DNA of 64,000 bases from Scolanthus callimorphus (taxonomy: Eukaryota > Cnidaria > Anthozoa > Actiniaria > Edwardsiidae). Location: contig CM066913.1 in the NCBI GenBank assembly GCA_033964015.1, positions 27,802,790 to 27,866,789 on the forward strand, in the 5' to 3' direction. The translations under genes were made by a program, and so were the position numbers. The notes under the pieces are model-generated. The model saw only the letters and a program-made list of their open reading frames with translations, made no database searches and was not told where the DNA came from. Of the stretch, positions 20,701 to 32,612 are shown in pieces (position 1 is the stretch's first letter; each line of letters begins with the position of its first letter).

Positions 20701-22300
20701 AAGGTTAGTCTGCTTCCCAACTTAACAAATGATGCACAAGCTAATTCATTTGCAGCAGGCAGGATAAAATATTTCCTCCATGAATGGAAATCCATTTCAT
20801 CTGATCAAACAATACTACATCTGGTTCAAGGATGCAAACTAGTTTGTTCCAAGGGCAAAGTTCCTATCCAGAAAAAACAGCCTAAAGAAATTAAATTTAC
20901 GGAAACAGAACAAACTTTTATTGACACTGAAATTGAAAGGCTTTAGCCAAAAAAGTTATTGTCCCCTGCCAATGTGAACCAGGGGAATTTATGTCTACAA
21001 TATTTGTCAGACCAAAACCAGATGGCACTCATAGGCTTATACTAAACTTAAAAATCCTTAATCAGTACCTAGAATACCATCATTTTTAAATGGAAACTCT
21101 GCAGTCAGCCATAAATATGATGACTAAGGATTGTTTATGGCCAGCATTGATCTTAAGGATGCCTATTTTTCAGTGCCCATACATGAAGACTATCAAAAGT
21201 ACTTGAAATTCTCATGGAGAAACCACACCTACAAATTTACCTGCTTAGCAAATGGGCTTGCTTGTGCACCAAGATTATTTACTAAATTACTTAAGCCATT
21301 ATTTTGTAACCTTCGGTTGCAAGGGTTCTTCTCAGTGTCATATATTGATGATTGCTATTTGCAAGGTAATACTTTGCAAAATTGCAAGGACAATGTTCAA
21401 GCAACTCTGAACATGTTTGAAAAATTAGGCTTCGTTATACATTTGGAAAAGTCTGTCTTTGAGCCTACTCACGAAATTAAATTTCTGGGGTTCATTTTGA
21501 ACTCAGAGAATATGACAGTTTCACCTACTACAAGCAAAATAGCTTCAATAAAACAGGCTATACAGATATTTTTGTCTAAGAAAAAGCCGACTATAAGACA
21601 ACTAGCAGAAGTAATTGGAAAGATAGTAGATGTTTTTCCAGGAAGCTTGTATGGGCCCCTGCATTACAGGGACATAGAAACTGACAAAATCATTGCCCTC
21701 AGACAATCACATGGTGATTATGACAGTGAAATTACTATTTCCAATGCCGCCAGACAGGAATTGCTGTGGTGGTTAGATAATATTCACTTGGTTTGTAAAC
21801 CAGCTTGTCATCCTAACCCTGACATTGTGCTTAAATCTGATGCTTCCCTATTGGGTTGGGGGCTGTGTATGACCACCAGTCAACAGGTGGACGTTGGTCC
21901 GAGACAGAGAGTCAATTTCATATCAATTCACTTGAATTGAGAGCTGCATTTTTTGCTTTGCAAACATTTTGTAGCAAATTTGCAGATAAACACATACGAC
22001 TTTTTATAGACAATACCACAGCAGTGGCATACATTAATAATATGGGGGGGCAGCCACTCTCTCATGTGTAACAGCATAGCTAAAGACATATGGTCTTGGT
22101 CAAGCTAAAAATATATGGGTCAGTGCTGCTCATTTACCAGGCTCTCAGAATGTTGAGGCAGACAAAGCCTCACGTGTTTTCTATGACAACACAGAGTGGA
22201 AACTAAATCCTAGCATATTCCAACTTATTTCTGAAACGTTTTTCTTACCAAATTTAGATTTATTTGCATCACGATTAAATCACCAGCTTCCACGTTATGT
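20701..22300 (+). pseudogene. DIRS-like reverse transcriptase / RNase H, frameshifted
   Basis: The pre-RT segment (FAAGRIKYFLHEWKSISSDQTIL) ends in a stop at 20,943. The next RT block (VRPKPDGTHRLILNLKILN) is in another frame and hits a stop at about 21,089. The core RT runs in frame 21,131-21,940: ASIDLKDAYFSVPIHEDYQKYLKF, LANGLACAPRLFTK, the catalytic YIDD, and SVFEPTHEIKFLGF. RNase H follows, shifted again (INSLELRAAFFALQ, RLFIDNTTAVAYINNMGG), and ends near AAHLPGSQNVEADKASR. At least four lesions are present, so the enzyme is dead in this copy. Confidence 0.88.
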
Positions 22301-22471
22301 AGCCTGACACCCATACCCAGGAGCCGAGGCTGTTGATGCCTTCACATTAGACTGGGGTACTGAGCCATTTTATGCCTTTCCCCCTTTCAGCCTCCTGGGC
22401 AAGGTTGTTCAGAAAATTTACAACGACAAAGCAGAAGGGATTCTTGTAGTACCAAACTGGCCAACCCAAAC

Positions 22472-23580
22472 TTGGTTCCCACACATGACGAACATTTTGG
22501 TCAAAAAGCTACTGATACTTCCACAAGGGAAAGACATGTAAATTCTTCCATACAAGAGAGAGCAAGTACACCCACTACATCCAAAGTTACAACTCATGGC
22601 ATGTCACTTGTCAGCAAATCCCTCTCAGACAGAGGATTATCAAAACAAACACTTGACATAATCATGGCATCATGGAGGACTTCTACCAAGAAACAATATG
22701 CAGGACATTTAAATAAATGGCAAGAGTATTGTAACAGGGAACATGTTGATCTGCTTTTTCTATCTGTGCAGCAGGTCTTGCAGTTTTTGACTGAGCTTTA
22801 TCAAGCAAATTGTGGTTACAGTGCTCTTAATACAGCAAGAAGTGCTTTAGCTACTACTATAACTTTTCCTGGAAATGTTTCTCTTGGAAACCACCCACTT
22901 GTGTCCAGATTTTTTAGAGGAGTTTTCCAAAAACGACCTGCTTTACCAAGATATACTCATATATGGGACGTTGGTGTTGTTTTGAAATATTTACAGACTC
23001 TTAGCCCAGTGGCAAGGTTATGTTTAAAGGAACTGGCATTGAAAGTCACTATGTTATTGATGTTGTTATCAGGACAAAGGATCCAGACCATCCAGATATT
23101 AAATATGGATTACATGAATCTTACCAGTTCAAACGTTAGATTTCGTATTCAGGAGAAGGTCAAGCAAACTAGGCCAGGAAGGCATGTGCAAGGCCTTTGC
23201 TTCAAGGCATATGCCCCGACAGAAGACTTTGTATACTGACCTACCTGAAAGCCTACATAGATGCAACTGGACCTCTAAGGGGCAAGGAGAGACAACTTTT
23301 GATAAGTTTTAGCAAACCACATAAACCGGTTTCTAGAGACTCTATAAGCAGATGGCTCAAACAAGTACTTACACTTGCAGGTGTTGATACCAATATTTTC
23401 ACACCCTATAATATAAGGGCAGCATCAACCAGTGCAGCTAAATCAAAAGGTGTTTGTATGGACCAGATATTATCAGCTGGTGGATGGTCGAATGCTTCAA
23501 CTTTTGCTAAGTACTATGACAAGCCAATTACTCAACAATCACACACCGATTATACCTCTGGGATTCTTAATGGATGTTAG
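22472..23580 (+). pseudogene. DIRS-like tyrosine recombinase with one frameshift
   Basis: The N-terminal core-binding domain reads STKKQYAGHLNKWQEYCNREHVD and SALNTARSALATTI. The catalytic domain begins with the Arg in LLSGQRIQTIQIL. The frame breaks near 23,215 and continues in the frame of 23,197-23,577, with RWLKQVLTLAGVD, the box TPYNIRAASTSAA, GGWSNASTFAKYY and a stop. The first position of the usual HxxR box is Tyr here, while the Arg, Trp and nucleophile Tyr are kept. The single frameshift should inactivate it. Confidence 0.87.
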
Positions 23581-23689
23581 CATCTAATCTAGACTGCATC
23601 GACATAGAATTTACCTGCTGTACATGTTGATGGTATATAAAATAAATACACTTGTTACTTTTGCACAGTTTGCATGTAACTTCGCCTGG

Positions 23690-24010
23690 CCACACTGCTT
23701 TGAAATCTCACGTGATCTCCTGATGACGTAGTGGTGAGGTAGAATTTAAAAATTAAACGAGACTTACATGTAAGTTGAAGTTTGATTGTAATTCTACCGA
23801 GCCACGGAGTCAGAAGGGGATTACGTGCCCACCCTACTACGTAAATATCAGACACAGGGATAATTTACTGTCCACGCCCAATACAATACTGTGTGCCCAG
23901 TCGAATTTGAAGATTGAGCGAGCTAGCAAGTTGTGCAATCTCACGTAATCCCCTTCTGACTCCGTGGCTCGGTAGAATTACAATCAAACTTCAACTTACA
24001 GGTAAGTCTC
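23690..24010. repeat. Right terminal region of the DIRS-like element: palindrome (ITR/ICR-like)
   Basis: Two blocks face each other. Bases 23,755-23,830 contain attctaccgagccacggagt and tcagaaggggattacgtg; bases 23,940-24,010 contain their reverse complements. The left ITR start also appears inverted at 23,695-23,752 and the gagcgagctagcaagttgtg part at 23,917. DIRS1-type elements end in such mixed inverted and internal complementary repeats. Confidence 0.65.
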
Positions 24011-24239
24011 GTTTAAATTTTAAATTTACTTGGCATGGGCGGGCTAGTGGTTACGATGACGGGTTTTCACGACAACGCCTATCGTCAACCGGAGAGTTCG
24101 AACCACTGCTGCAGCAATATGACTTTTTTTCTTTTTTCTATGTGAAATGTAAACCCTAAACCCTTTTTCCTTTTTTCTATGGCAATTCGAATCCCAAGGA
24201 TGGGAACGATTTTCCCATTGCCATGAAAGAAGAGGGAGG

Positions 24240-24345
24240 GAATCTTTAAAACAAGGAACGAGAAAAGGGGAATCTTTAAAACAAGGAACGAGAAAAGGGG
24301 GAATCTTTAAAACAAGGAACAAGAAAAGGGGAATCTTCAAAACAA
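24240..24345 (+). repeat. Tandem repeat gaatctttaaaacaagg, inverted copy at 26,549
   Basis: About 3.5 units of a 31-32 bp motif (aatctttaaaacaaggaacg, agaaaagggg) are present. The same motif in reverse complement is repeated at 26,549-26,650. The two arrays therefore form the outer ends of a nested palindrome of about 2.4 kb. Confidence 0.85.
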
Positions 24346-24739
24346 GACAACAACAACAAATGATCGCATTTTATAGTTCGAAGACATTGTTGACGATTAA
24401 ACTGCCCCGGAAACTGCATGCCGCCGTTACGTTAGTCAAATGCTAAAACCCCGAACCCGCAGTTTGAAATATCGGCACCAAGAGGGTCTGGACAAAACAT
24501 GGCCTACCCTGTGGCCTACCCTATGGCCTACCCTGTAATTTCTTTTAAAGCTTTGAAAACAGGTAAACTCAAATATGATGCCTCCTGACAGGTAGTCAAC
24601 ATAAACAACCTGGCAATCAAATATTTGTGACGTCATTACTAACGTTTTCTCTTGAAAATGTTTGGCTTGAAATAATTTTGAAAACACTAACAGCGATGGA
24701 TCTGGATCCAAAATGGATGCGAATTTCTAATATACAACC

Positions 24740-25530
24740 ACCAAATTTTACCAAAGAATTATTTTCCACATCGGTTATTGACACCTGTCAATTACAATGT
24801 GATGACGTCATCGATCACGTGATTTCGCAAAACTGCTTATAACTCCGCGAATTTTCATAGTAAGACCGTCAAACTTTGTCAGCATCCCCTCTGGCACAGT
24901 GTCAATTGGCACACATCAATCACAATGCGATGACGTCATCGATCACGTGATTTCACAGAACTGCTCATAGCTCCGCGAATTTGTAGAATACGGCCATCAA
25001 ACTTTGACAACATCCCCTCTGGCACATTGCAATTATCACATATCAATCAAAATGTGATGATGTCATAGATCACATGATTTCACAAAACTACTTATAACTT
25101 CGCCAATTTTCAAAAGACATCAGCAAAACTTTGTCAGTGTTTCATCTCGAGCAATGACAATTGACACCTATCAATCAAAATAAAGTGACGTCATCGGTGA
25201 CATGGTTTCACAGCACTCCAATTTTCATGGATTTGTATAATACCTTGCTGCTAAACATGCGTTGCTCGAGTTATAAGCAGTTTTGTTAATTCGCGTGATC
25301 GATCATGTCATCACATAAAAATTGACTCTTGTCATTTGACAATAGTCCAAAGGGATTCAGATGTTGACAAAGTTTGACGGCCTTTTTCTAACAATTCGCG
25401 GAGTTATGAGCGTTTTTGTAAAATCACGTGATCGATGACGTCAGCACATTGTAGTTGACATGTGTCAATAACCGATATGCGAAATAATTTGTTGGTAAAA
25501 TTTGACGGTTGTATATTAGAAATTCGCAGT
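24740..25530. repeat. Internal tandem repeats of about 128 bp inside the foldback element
   Basis: The core tgacgtcatcgatcacgtga or a variant starts at 24,803, 24,931, 25,058 and 25,186, a spacing of 127-128 bases. From about 25,240 the motif appears in the opposite orientation (gatcacgtgatcgatgacg form), so the array belongs to the element's arms. Each unit also carries a cataactccgcgaatttt-like block and a catcccctctggcac-like block. Confidence 0.8.
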
Positions 25531-25705
25531 TAAAAACCTTTTCAGGAGAGTAATGACGTCACAAATGTTTGATTGACAGGTTGTTTATGTGTTTGTTTAT
25601 GTTGACTACCTGTCAGGAGGCATTATATTTTTAGTTTACCTGTTTTCAGAGCTTTAAAACGAAAATACAGGGTAGGCCATAGGGTAGGCCACAAGGTAGG
25701 CCATG

Positions 25706-25920
25706 GCCGAGCCTCTCGGGGGTACATGTTCCCTTGTACTTTTTCCTTTGTTCCCTTGTTCCCCATAATTCAAAACGGCTTCTTCCGTAAAATTGTTCCC
25801 TAAAATTCCCCAAATGTAGCAAAAGTTCCCTTGTTCCCTGAAAATAATTTGTTAGTATCCCTTGTTCCCTGGAAATAAATGTGCTTGTTCCCTTGTTCCC
25901 TAAAACCCCTGGGAGTGACG
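25706..25920. repeat. TTCCC-rich insertion in the right arm of the foldback element
   Basis: Repeated ttgttccctt/ttccctgaaa units fill about 215 bases that have no counterpart in the left arm. The block catggcc occurs on both sides (about 25,698-25,706 and 25,923-25,929), consistent with a target duplication of a nested insertion. Confidence 0.55.
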
Positions 25921-26346
25921 CTCATGGCCTAGGCCACGTTTTGTCCCGACCCGCACCAAGAAGTTTCCAAGCCAGGATATTTGACCATAACCCGTGGGGA
26001 CTGCAAAAAGTTCTTGGTTGCAGATAAAACTACGTTCGAAAGGGGCACGAGCCTGCTAAGTGAGTAGTTTACAGAGTTTACGCAATTCGTGCATCTATCA
26101 GATTTCTTCGCAGCCAGAAATCATTTGTCTAAATGCTATTAAGTGGATTTTACGTCCCAAACCAGGCTTCTCTGTAAAAGAAAGCGACACTGAACCCTGT
26201 TGATGAGTTTGAGAAGGTTCCTGAAGAAGAACTTTGTGAATTGTTTCCTACCGTTGACTACCGTACCGTACTACCGTATATCGCGACGCCAACAAACAAA
26301 AATGGCGGATAAGCACCATGGGCACTAGGACTATGAGTAGTGCTGT

Positions 26347-26543
26347 AAGGGGCCAAAAATATAAATAAACAAAAGGAAATGGGAAAGTATAAGAAAAGAA
26401 AACAGAAAAGGAGAAAACATATATTTCCATAAACAACAGCATATTGATTATCTTCTTTCTCTTTTCTTTTCTCCTTTTCTGTTTTCTTTTCTTATACTTT
26501 CCCATTTCCTTTTGTTCCTTATTTATATTTTTGGCCCCTTTAA
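26347..26543. mobile_element. Palindromic foldback repeat of about 197 bp
   Basis: The left arm (aggggccaaaaatataaata, aaggaaatgggaaagtataa, gaaaagaaaacagaaaagga) is matched inverted by the right arm ending ttatatttttggcccctt, with about 70-bp arms and a loop of about 50 bases. It sits just inside the right tandem block. Confidence 0.8.
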
Positions 26544-26548
26544 AGCTT

Positions 26549-26650
26549 ATTCCCCCTTTCTCGTTTCTTGTTTTAAAGATTCCCCTTTTCTCGTTCCTTG
26601 TTTTAAAGATTCCCCCTTTTCTCGTTCCTTGTTTTAAAGATTCCCCTTTT
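26549..26650 (-). repeat. Inverted copy of the 24,240 tandem block
   Basis: About 3.5 units of tccccttttctcgttccttg and ttttaaagat, the reverse complement of 24,240-24,345. Confidence 0.85.
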
Positions 26651-26809
26651 TAGTTTTCCTATAGGTTTAATGTTTTGCCCACCACAGCATTAAACGTATA
26701 GAGAAACAGCCTACTTCGGGCGCCAATAACTTTGCTAATATTTGTACGATAATAGAACGTGAGGGATAGATTTTTCGGCGGGCTGGCGGCAACATGCCAC
26801 AGGGCACCC

Positions 26810-27135
26810 GGTTTGATTACTTCCACTGTCGGCCACTAGTCCAGTCAATCTACGCTCAAAATGGGGTCAAGCGGGAACTAATTGCAACAAAAGCTTTTTC
26901 GACGGTTTTGCACTACATTTAGTTCCCAAATGAACATACTAAAAGTCCCCAAAAATCTGAGTGCAGGAACACGCCGAAAACGGCAATTGAAAATTCCCAT
27001 ACAAAGCTTTTGTATGGAAAACCACAGGTAGCCCAAATCTCGAAAAATGCACAATATTTAAAGACTCGTTTTGTGCAAACTTCCGACAATACAAATGATT
27101 CAAATTATTCCGAAACATAATTTTGAACATAAACG
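26810..27135 (+). repeat. Dispersed repeat, inverted copy at 53,500-53,780
   Basis: Shared blocks in reverse complement include ccagtcaatctacg, gaactaattgcaacaaaagc, aatttgagatttggg-type sequence (aaatctcgaaaaatgcacaa) and ccatacaaagctt. Copies are diverged, non-coding and of unknown class. Confidence 0.7.
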
Positions 27136-27480
27136 GCACACGTTTTAGTTGCTTTCTGTTATTTTTATTAAATAATCACTCAATTCTCTATTTGGTGCAA
27201 GAGTTTGAGATCTCGGAATACAAGGCGCCGGCGCGACTAGAGAAAGACTACGGGTTTATTAAGTTGGGAACCCCAAGCCCTTCAAATCGGATTAACGCTT
27301 GCAGCCTATGGGAGAACAAATACAGAATGTGGGATAGAGGGGATGGGAATGTAGCACACCAACTCAGCAGGTCATAATAGAAACTATAGGTACTAATCAC
27401 GCTAGCTACCATTAGAGGGGCTGCCCGCCATCTCTGGGGGGCTGTCTAGCCTGTGTAAGCAGCCGCCACTTTGCGAGTCG

Positions 27481-27553
27481 CCGGAAAAGGACGACCGCAA
27501 GAGACGTCTGCGGGCTCAAGCCAAAAATGCCATACTGATGACGTAGTTCTGAC
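27481..27553 (+). repeat. Left 73-bp terminal inverted repeat of the 22-kb transposon
   Basis: It runs from ccggaaaaggacgaccgcaa to gatgacgtagttctgac and is a perfect reverse complement of 49,479-49,551 over 73 bases. Homology stops abruptly at both sides. Confidence 0.92.
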
Positions 27554-27636
27554 CCGTTTCTGGTCAAAAGCTCTGATTGGCCAATTCTAGATAATTTGCA
27601 TGTCGCGCGAAAGTGCTTTATAGTGAGAGAATCAAA

Positions 27637-28763
27637 ATGGCGGACGGCAGGCCGGGAGTTTCGCTCTCCGATTTTCGCGATGCCGTACGCGAGACTTTGC
27701 CCAGATTTTCGATCGATTCTCTAACTAAAAATCAGTTTGATGCTTTGTACAACTTTTGCAATGGAAAAGACGTGTTTGTGAGCCTTCCAACTGGCACAGG
27801 AAAGTCGTTGATTTTCCAACTCGCACCGCTAATTCAATTGAAGCGTGGCTGGCCTCGAACGTTTCGAGTGAGCTCTGGATGGAAGATGCGATTGTAATTG
27901 TAATATCCCCGTTGTTATCGCTTATGAAAGACCAAGTTAATTATCTAAATAGCATTGGACTCAAAGCCACCTACATTGGAAGTGACCAGGACGAAAGTAT
28001 CTGCCGGGAAGTCGAGAAGGGAAAGTTCACACATGTTTACATTTCCCCGGAAGCGAGTTTATCGAACGAACGCTGGAGAAAAATGCTTGAAAGCGAGATT
28101 TACAGGAAGAAACTGATCGGCATCGCTGTGGATGAGGTACACTGTGTAACAGAATGGGGAACAGGGAATAACCAGGAAAAAACTGCGTTCCGTGCATGGT
28201 ATGGAAAGCTAAATGAACTCCGTTCGCTTGTGAGGTGTCCGTTTCTTGCCCTTACTGCTACCGCCACCCAAGCTACGAAGCAATTGATAATGGAAATGCT
28301 AGAAATGCGAACTGCTCTTGAGATTACACAGAACCCGGACAGGCCTAACATCACCTACGTAGTTCAAAAAATGGAAAACAACGCACTAAAGGTTCCTTTC
28401 CTCCATGTTATTCGAGAAATAAGGGATAAAGGCTCAGACTCGAGACGAACAGTGATCTACTGCCAAACGATAAGCAATGTGCTTTGATATTTAACACTTT
28501 CAAAGCTGAGCTTCGCAGTAATATGTATGCTGGGGAAAACGTTGCCAGAAATCGCCTTGTAGAAATGTTGCACTCTGCCACCCCTGAGAGTGTCAAATCT
28601 CATGTGCAAGAACAGTTTGCTACGGATAGTGGACATTTAAGGGTTCTCATAGCAACCATTGCGTATGGTATGGGTGTGAATTGCAAAAATGTTACTAGAG
28701 TGATACACTTCGGACCTCCTAAGAAGCTTGATGCATATTTGCAAGAGAGTGGGCGCTGTGGAA

Positions 28764-28794
<31 letters not shown>

Positions 28795-29283
28795 GAGCAG
28801 AGTATTGCTGTATTGCTCTACAATGGTATCACAATACGAGTGTGCAACCAAGAAATGAAACAATATATACATGGAACTACATGTAGAAGGCAAAAACTCT
28901 TACAGTACTTTGGCTACAATGACATCACAAAACCAACCCCTGCCCATGTGTGTTGTGACATATGTGCAGAAACTTGTGAGTGCAAAGGGCATTATTGTGA
29001 TATGGAACTTACCCTTCCCACTGAAGATCATGAGGAAAATCCTGAAGTTGTAGGGCGAGTTGTAACTTCAGATCAAATGTCTAAACTTGGGCAGGCTCTT
29101 CACCGATTACGAAAAAGCTTGGCAAAGAAACTTGTTGTAGGATATAACTTGGCAGATTTTGCTGCAGTGTCTTGTCCAAATAAGCTGCTGGAATTTGGGC
29201 GTGAACAATGCACACAAGTTTTGGCCAACTGCTATTTTATCTTTAGTCAAAGTGATGTTGCAAAATATGTTGATGTATGGTGA
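27637..29283 (+). pseudogene. RecQ-family DNA helicase, three frameshifts
   Basis: The ATG at 27,637 opens MADGRPGVSLSDF. SF2/RecQ helicase motifs follow in order: the Q-motif-like region (LTKNQFDALYNF), motif I PTGTGKS, motif Ia (VISPLLSLMKDQ), motif II DEVH, motif III TATATQ, motif IV (RRTVIYCQT), motif V (VLIATIAYGMGV) and motif VI QESGRCGR. A RecQ-type Cys cluster follows (CCDICAETCECKGHYC). Frameshifts occur at about 27,845-27,885, about 28,470, and in a 30-base G run (28,764-28,793) directly after motif VI. The enzyme would unwind DNA by ATP hydrolysis, presumably during transposition. As it stands it is a pseudogene, unless the G run is an assembly error and the other two are sequencing faults. 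Confidence 0.85.
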
Positions 29284-29626
29284 TCCCCCAACCCTCTGGA
29301 ATTTCCAAAGAAAAATACAGTATTGTGTGGAAAAGATCAGGCAAATTGACCCCCAACCCTTCCCGAATTTCCAATCCCTTCCATAGGGGAGGTATGGATA
29401 ATTTCTGGAAACACACAATATACTAGTAAGAATGAATGCATTGCACTGAAATCTACAATTTTAAAATTCAAATGCCCATATTCGCATAGACTTAGATGAC
29501 TAATGCAGGCAAAACATTTTGCTCTAATTTTGTATTTTGAGAGACTAAAAAGGAATTTACATTATAAGAGACTAAAAACTTTAAACACAACAATTACTCA
29601 GACCATCCATTATTGTCAACAAACTA
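29284..29626. other. Interval between helicase and LINE
   Basis: It contains two C/T-rich inverted blocks (ccccaaccctctggaatttc and gacccccaacccttcccg) and AT-rich sequence. The 5' boundary of the LINE cannot be fixed here. Confidence 0.4.
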
Positions 29627-32150
29627 TTGCAAGCCACTACCCAGTTTCTTTTTTCCTGCATGTTGTTGCCAACTCGTGGAAGCCGCCATGTTGGATCGCC
29701 AACTCAACCAACTACAACTACAAGTCGGATATGTTATTCCAGCGCCGTGCTCAAATCCCTGAGAAAGGCCGAGCCAAAGCACAATCTTCCTTCTGAGTTA
29801 TGGCAGAATCTTGGGGACTTAGGGATAAGAAAACCCTTTCGTTCAAAGCGAAAAAGTCTTCGAGCCCACGAGAGACCATTACAGCTCGGGCCTCCTGTGG
29901 TGGCCACCACAGCTAACCCACACAAAGACACTGAATCAAGATCAAAATCCTCCAGCATTCCACCAATTTTGATCTGCAACTCAAGGTGCCTTAGTAATAA
30001 AGTCGATGAGCTCTCCTGTGTGCTGTCATTGAATAACGTCGGAGTTACGTGTATAACCGATTGGCTGCACTCAGAAATCCCGGACACTGCTGTCACCATT
30101 GACGATTATGTTTTCCTCCGTAGAGACCGAGGTAGCCCCTGTGGCGGGGTAGCAGTTTATGTTCACACGAGTATTCCGTGCAAGAGACTTACTCATTTGG
30201 AGCCCTTTGGAATCTTGTCTGAAGTGATGTGGCTCCAAATCAGGCCTACTCGGCTCCCGAGAGAAATCTCCTCCATCCTGATCGGCGCCATCTACCATCC
30301 TCCAAACGCCACTGCCGATGACAATAATTCTCTGTACGACCATGTCCAACAGGTTGTTGACGCTTATCTCCTCAAGCACCCGGATTGTTTAGTGTTGATT
30401 TCTGGAGATTTTAATCCCAACGCTACTAAAATATCTCCAGCTGTTTTCAGAAGAACATGTGGATTGTCACAAGTGGTGAAAGTGTTAACCCGTGATTCAG
30501 GAACGCTCGATTGGTGTTTGACAAATAGACCAAAGTCTCTGAGCGAACCTCTCCAGCTTCCCAAGTTAGGAGCCAGTGACCACTACTGCGTGCTAGTGCA
30601 GCGCGAGAGACCTACTTTTACTAATCCCCGTACAAAAGAAACTGTTACCAAGCGTGATACTAGACCAAGCCGCATACGTGATTTCGGCCAGTGGATCACG
30701 ACCTTCTCGTGGCAGGAACTATTCTCTGCTTCCTCATGCGAAGCGAAGTTTCAATTGTTCATGGAGACAATATCTAACGCCATCGACAAATTCCTCCCCT
30801 TGAAAACATCCCGCCGATGCAGCACAGACAAGCCCTGGATCTCTTCCAAAATTAAGGCGTGGATCGCTAAGCGACAACAATGCTTCGGGAAGTTTGGAAA
30901 AGACTCACCAATGTTCAAAATGTGGCGCAATAAAGTGGCAAGGTCTATCAAGTCTGCTAAAACATCCTTTTACGAAAATAAAGTGAAAAATCTAAAAAAC
31001 ACAAATGTTGGACGTTGGTGGAAGGAAGCTAAAGGCTTATCGGGTACGTCGCATAGAGAAGGGTAGTGGTACCGTCAGCTCCTAAAGGATGACACTTTCA
31101 CAACTGAGATCCTATGTGAGAGAATTAATGAGTTCTTCACCGGACTTACTTCATCATTCTCCCCTCTATCTCAAGGTGATGTTAATGCAGTTGCTGTGAC
31201 TGACATCCCTGAGAAACTGTGGGTAACCGTGCGCGAGGCTCATATGGCCCTCCGGTCGGTGCAAACAAGAAAGTCTGTCGGGCCCGACCAGATTCCGAAC
31301 GTGGTCCTAAAGACATTTGCACCCGAGCTTGCCCCAGTCCTCGCAGATTTATATAACTCCTCCCTTCGGGAAGGGTTTGTTCCAACCTTACTGAAGAGTG
31401 CGATCGTGCGGCCATTGCCTAAACAGACCCCCGCGCAGACCATCGAGGACGACATCAGGCCCGTCTCCCTCACCTGTCAGACGGCGAAACTCATGGAAGG
31501 ATTTACACTAAACAGAATATTACCAGATGTGCTATGTGATCTGGACGCAAAACAGTTCGCCGTGGCTGGCAAGTCAACCTGCCACGCCATTGTCTATCTC
31601 CTCCACCTCGCCTTAGAGACGCTTGACTCTGGCAACTGCTGGGTTAGACTATTCTTCGCGGACTTCCGCAAGGCATTTGACCTCATTGATCATAACATTC
31701 TGCTCAGTAAACTTAGCTCTTTCAACATACATCCCATCTTACTTAGATGGATAGCAGCTTTTTTACTTGATAGATCCCAGTGTGTAAAGATCTCGAACTC
31801 AATTTCTCCCTTTTTACAACTATACGGAGGAATCCCCCAAGGGACTAAACTCAGCCCGATCCTATTCTGTATCATGGTCAATGACCTAGCGAAGGATTGT
31901 GGCCCGCGAGTAAAGTATGTTGATGATCTGACGGTAATGGAAGTAGTTCCCCGTAATTCGCCATCTGTCATGGCAGACATTGTAAACAGTATTCATACAT
32001 TCGCGGCGGACAACAATATGCGTCTAAACCCTAAAAAGTGCAAAGAAATGACGGTTGATTTCTTAAAGTATAATAGCTTCACCTGCCCTCCCCTCTTCGT
32101 CGGCGGCTCTGTTATTGAGCGCGTCAAGTCGTTAGAAAAATACTGGGTGT
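29627..32150 (+). pseudogene. CR1/L2-like LINE: endonuclease and reverse transcriptase with one nonsense codon
   Basis: One frame runs from 29,627 to 32,248 with a single in-frame TAG at 31,064-31,066. The apurinic endonuclease part shows NSRCLSNKVDEL, SGDFNPN, GTLDWCLTN and the ASDHYCVLV box. The RT part shows KSVGPDQIPNVVLK, FADFRKAFDLIDH, GIPQGTKLSPILF, the catalytic YVDD and NPKKCKEM. Homology ends at about SLEKYW (about 32,145), so the 3' end is missing. It lies where the 3' exons of the neighbouring minus-strand gene should be. The exact start codon is unclear because the expected ATG region is degraded. Confidence 0.88.
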
Positions 32151-32612
32151 TTGCAATGAAAGTTTCGTTATGGGTTTCCAAAAACTACAGACACTTTTGG
32201 GCCAGGGACGGGTCATGTGGGCTCCCTGTGCTTATTGAAGTACAATGAAAGAATGTAGCTGAATTTCAAAATTGAGTCACTGGAATTGAGTAGCTGAAAA
32301 AAAGAATACAAAATTCACCAAAATATTCTTAAAAATGTGATATTTTAATGCTGTCTTATAAAATCCTGGGTAAATTTGCCAAATAATTTTGCCTTGATGG
32401 TAATTGTCGTCTAACCAAAACAAACAGATGAACACAAGGGCAGTGATATAAAAAACATGTATGTACAGATGTTACAAGGGGTTACTCAAATTTAAACTGT
32501 TACCATATAGGGTTGAAGAAAAAGGTTGTATTCTGATGACTCAATATTTTTTGGGGGGAGATAGGACATGAACAGTTCTTGAGTAAAATATTTTCCAGTT
32601 CTTTCCACTTAC

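Larger units (their letters stand above)
17409..24010 (+). mobile_element. DIRS-like tyrosine-recombinase retrotransposon, decayed and invaded
   Basis: The order is gag (17,675-18,165, resuming at 19,905), RT/RNase H (about 20,950-22,290) and tyrosine recombinase (22,472-23,577), all plus strand. Inverted terminal blocks flank it: attctacctcaccactacgt at about 17,414 is answered by the reverse complement near 23,722-23,744. A terminal palindrome of the DIRS ITR/ICR kind follows at 23,755-24,010. Several MITEs interrupt gag, and many frameshifts break RT. Confidence 0.85.
24484..25952. mobile_element. Foldback element with 9-bp target duplication (MULE-like)
   Basis: The termini gggtctggacaaaac and gttttgtcccgaccc are inverted. 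Inverted homology continues inwards: aggccatagggtaggccac-type repeats, gttttcaaagctttaaaag, and ctacctgtcaggaggcat. A perfect direct duplication gcaccaaga flanks the element (24,475-24,483 and 25,953-25,961). No transposase is present. Length is 1,469 bp. The 9-bp duplication fits Mutator-like transposition. Confidence 0.88.

Noticed and set aside
27437..27480. Extending the left end of the 22-kb transposon to the tagcctgtgtaagc block
   Set aside because: The matching inverted sequence is absent beyond 49,551, so the perfect repeat boundary at 27,481 is preferred.
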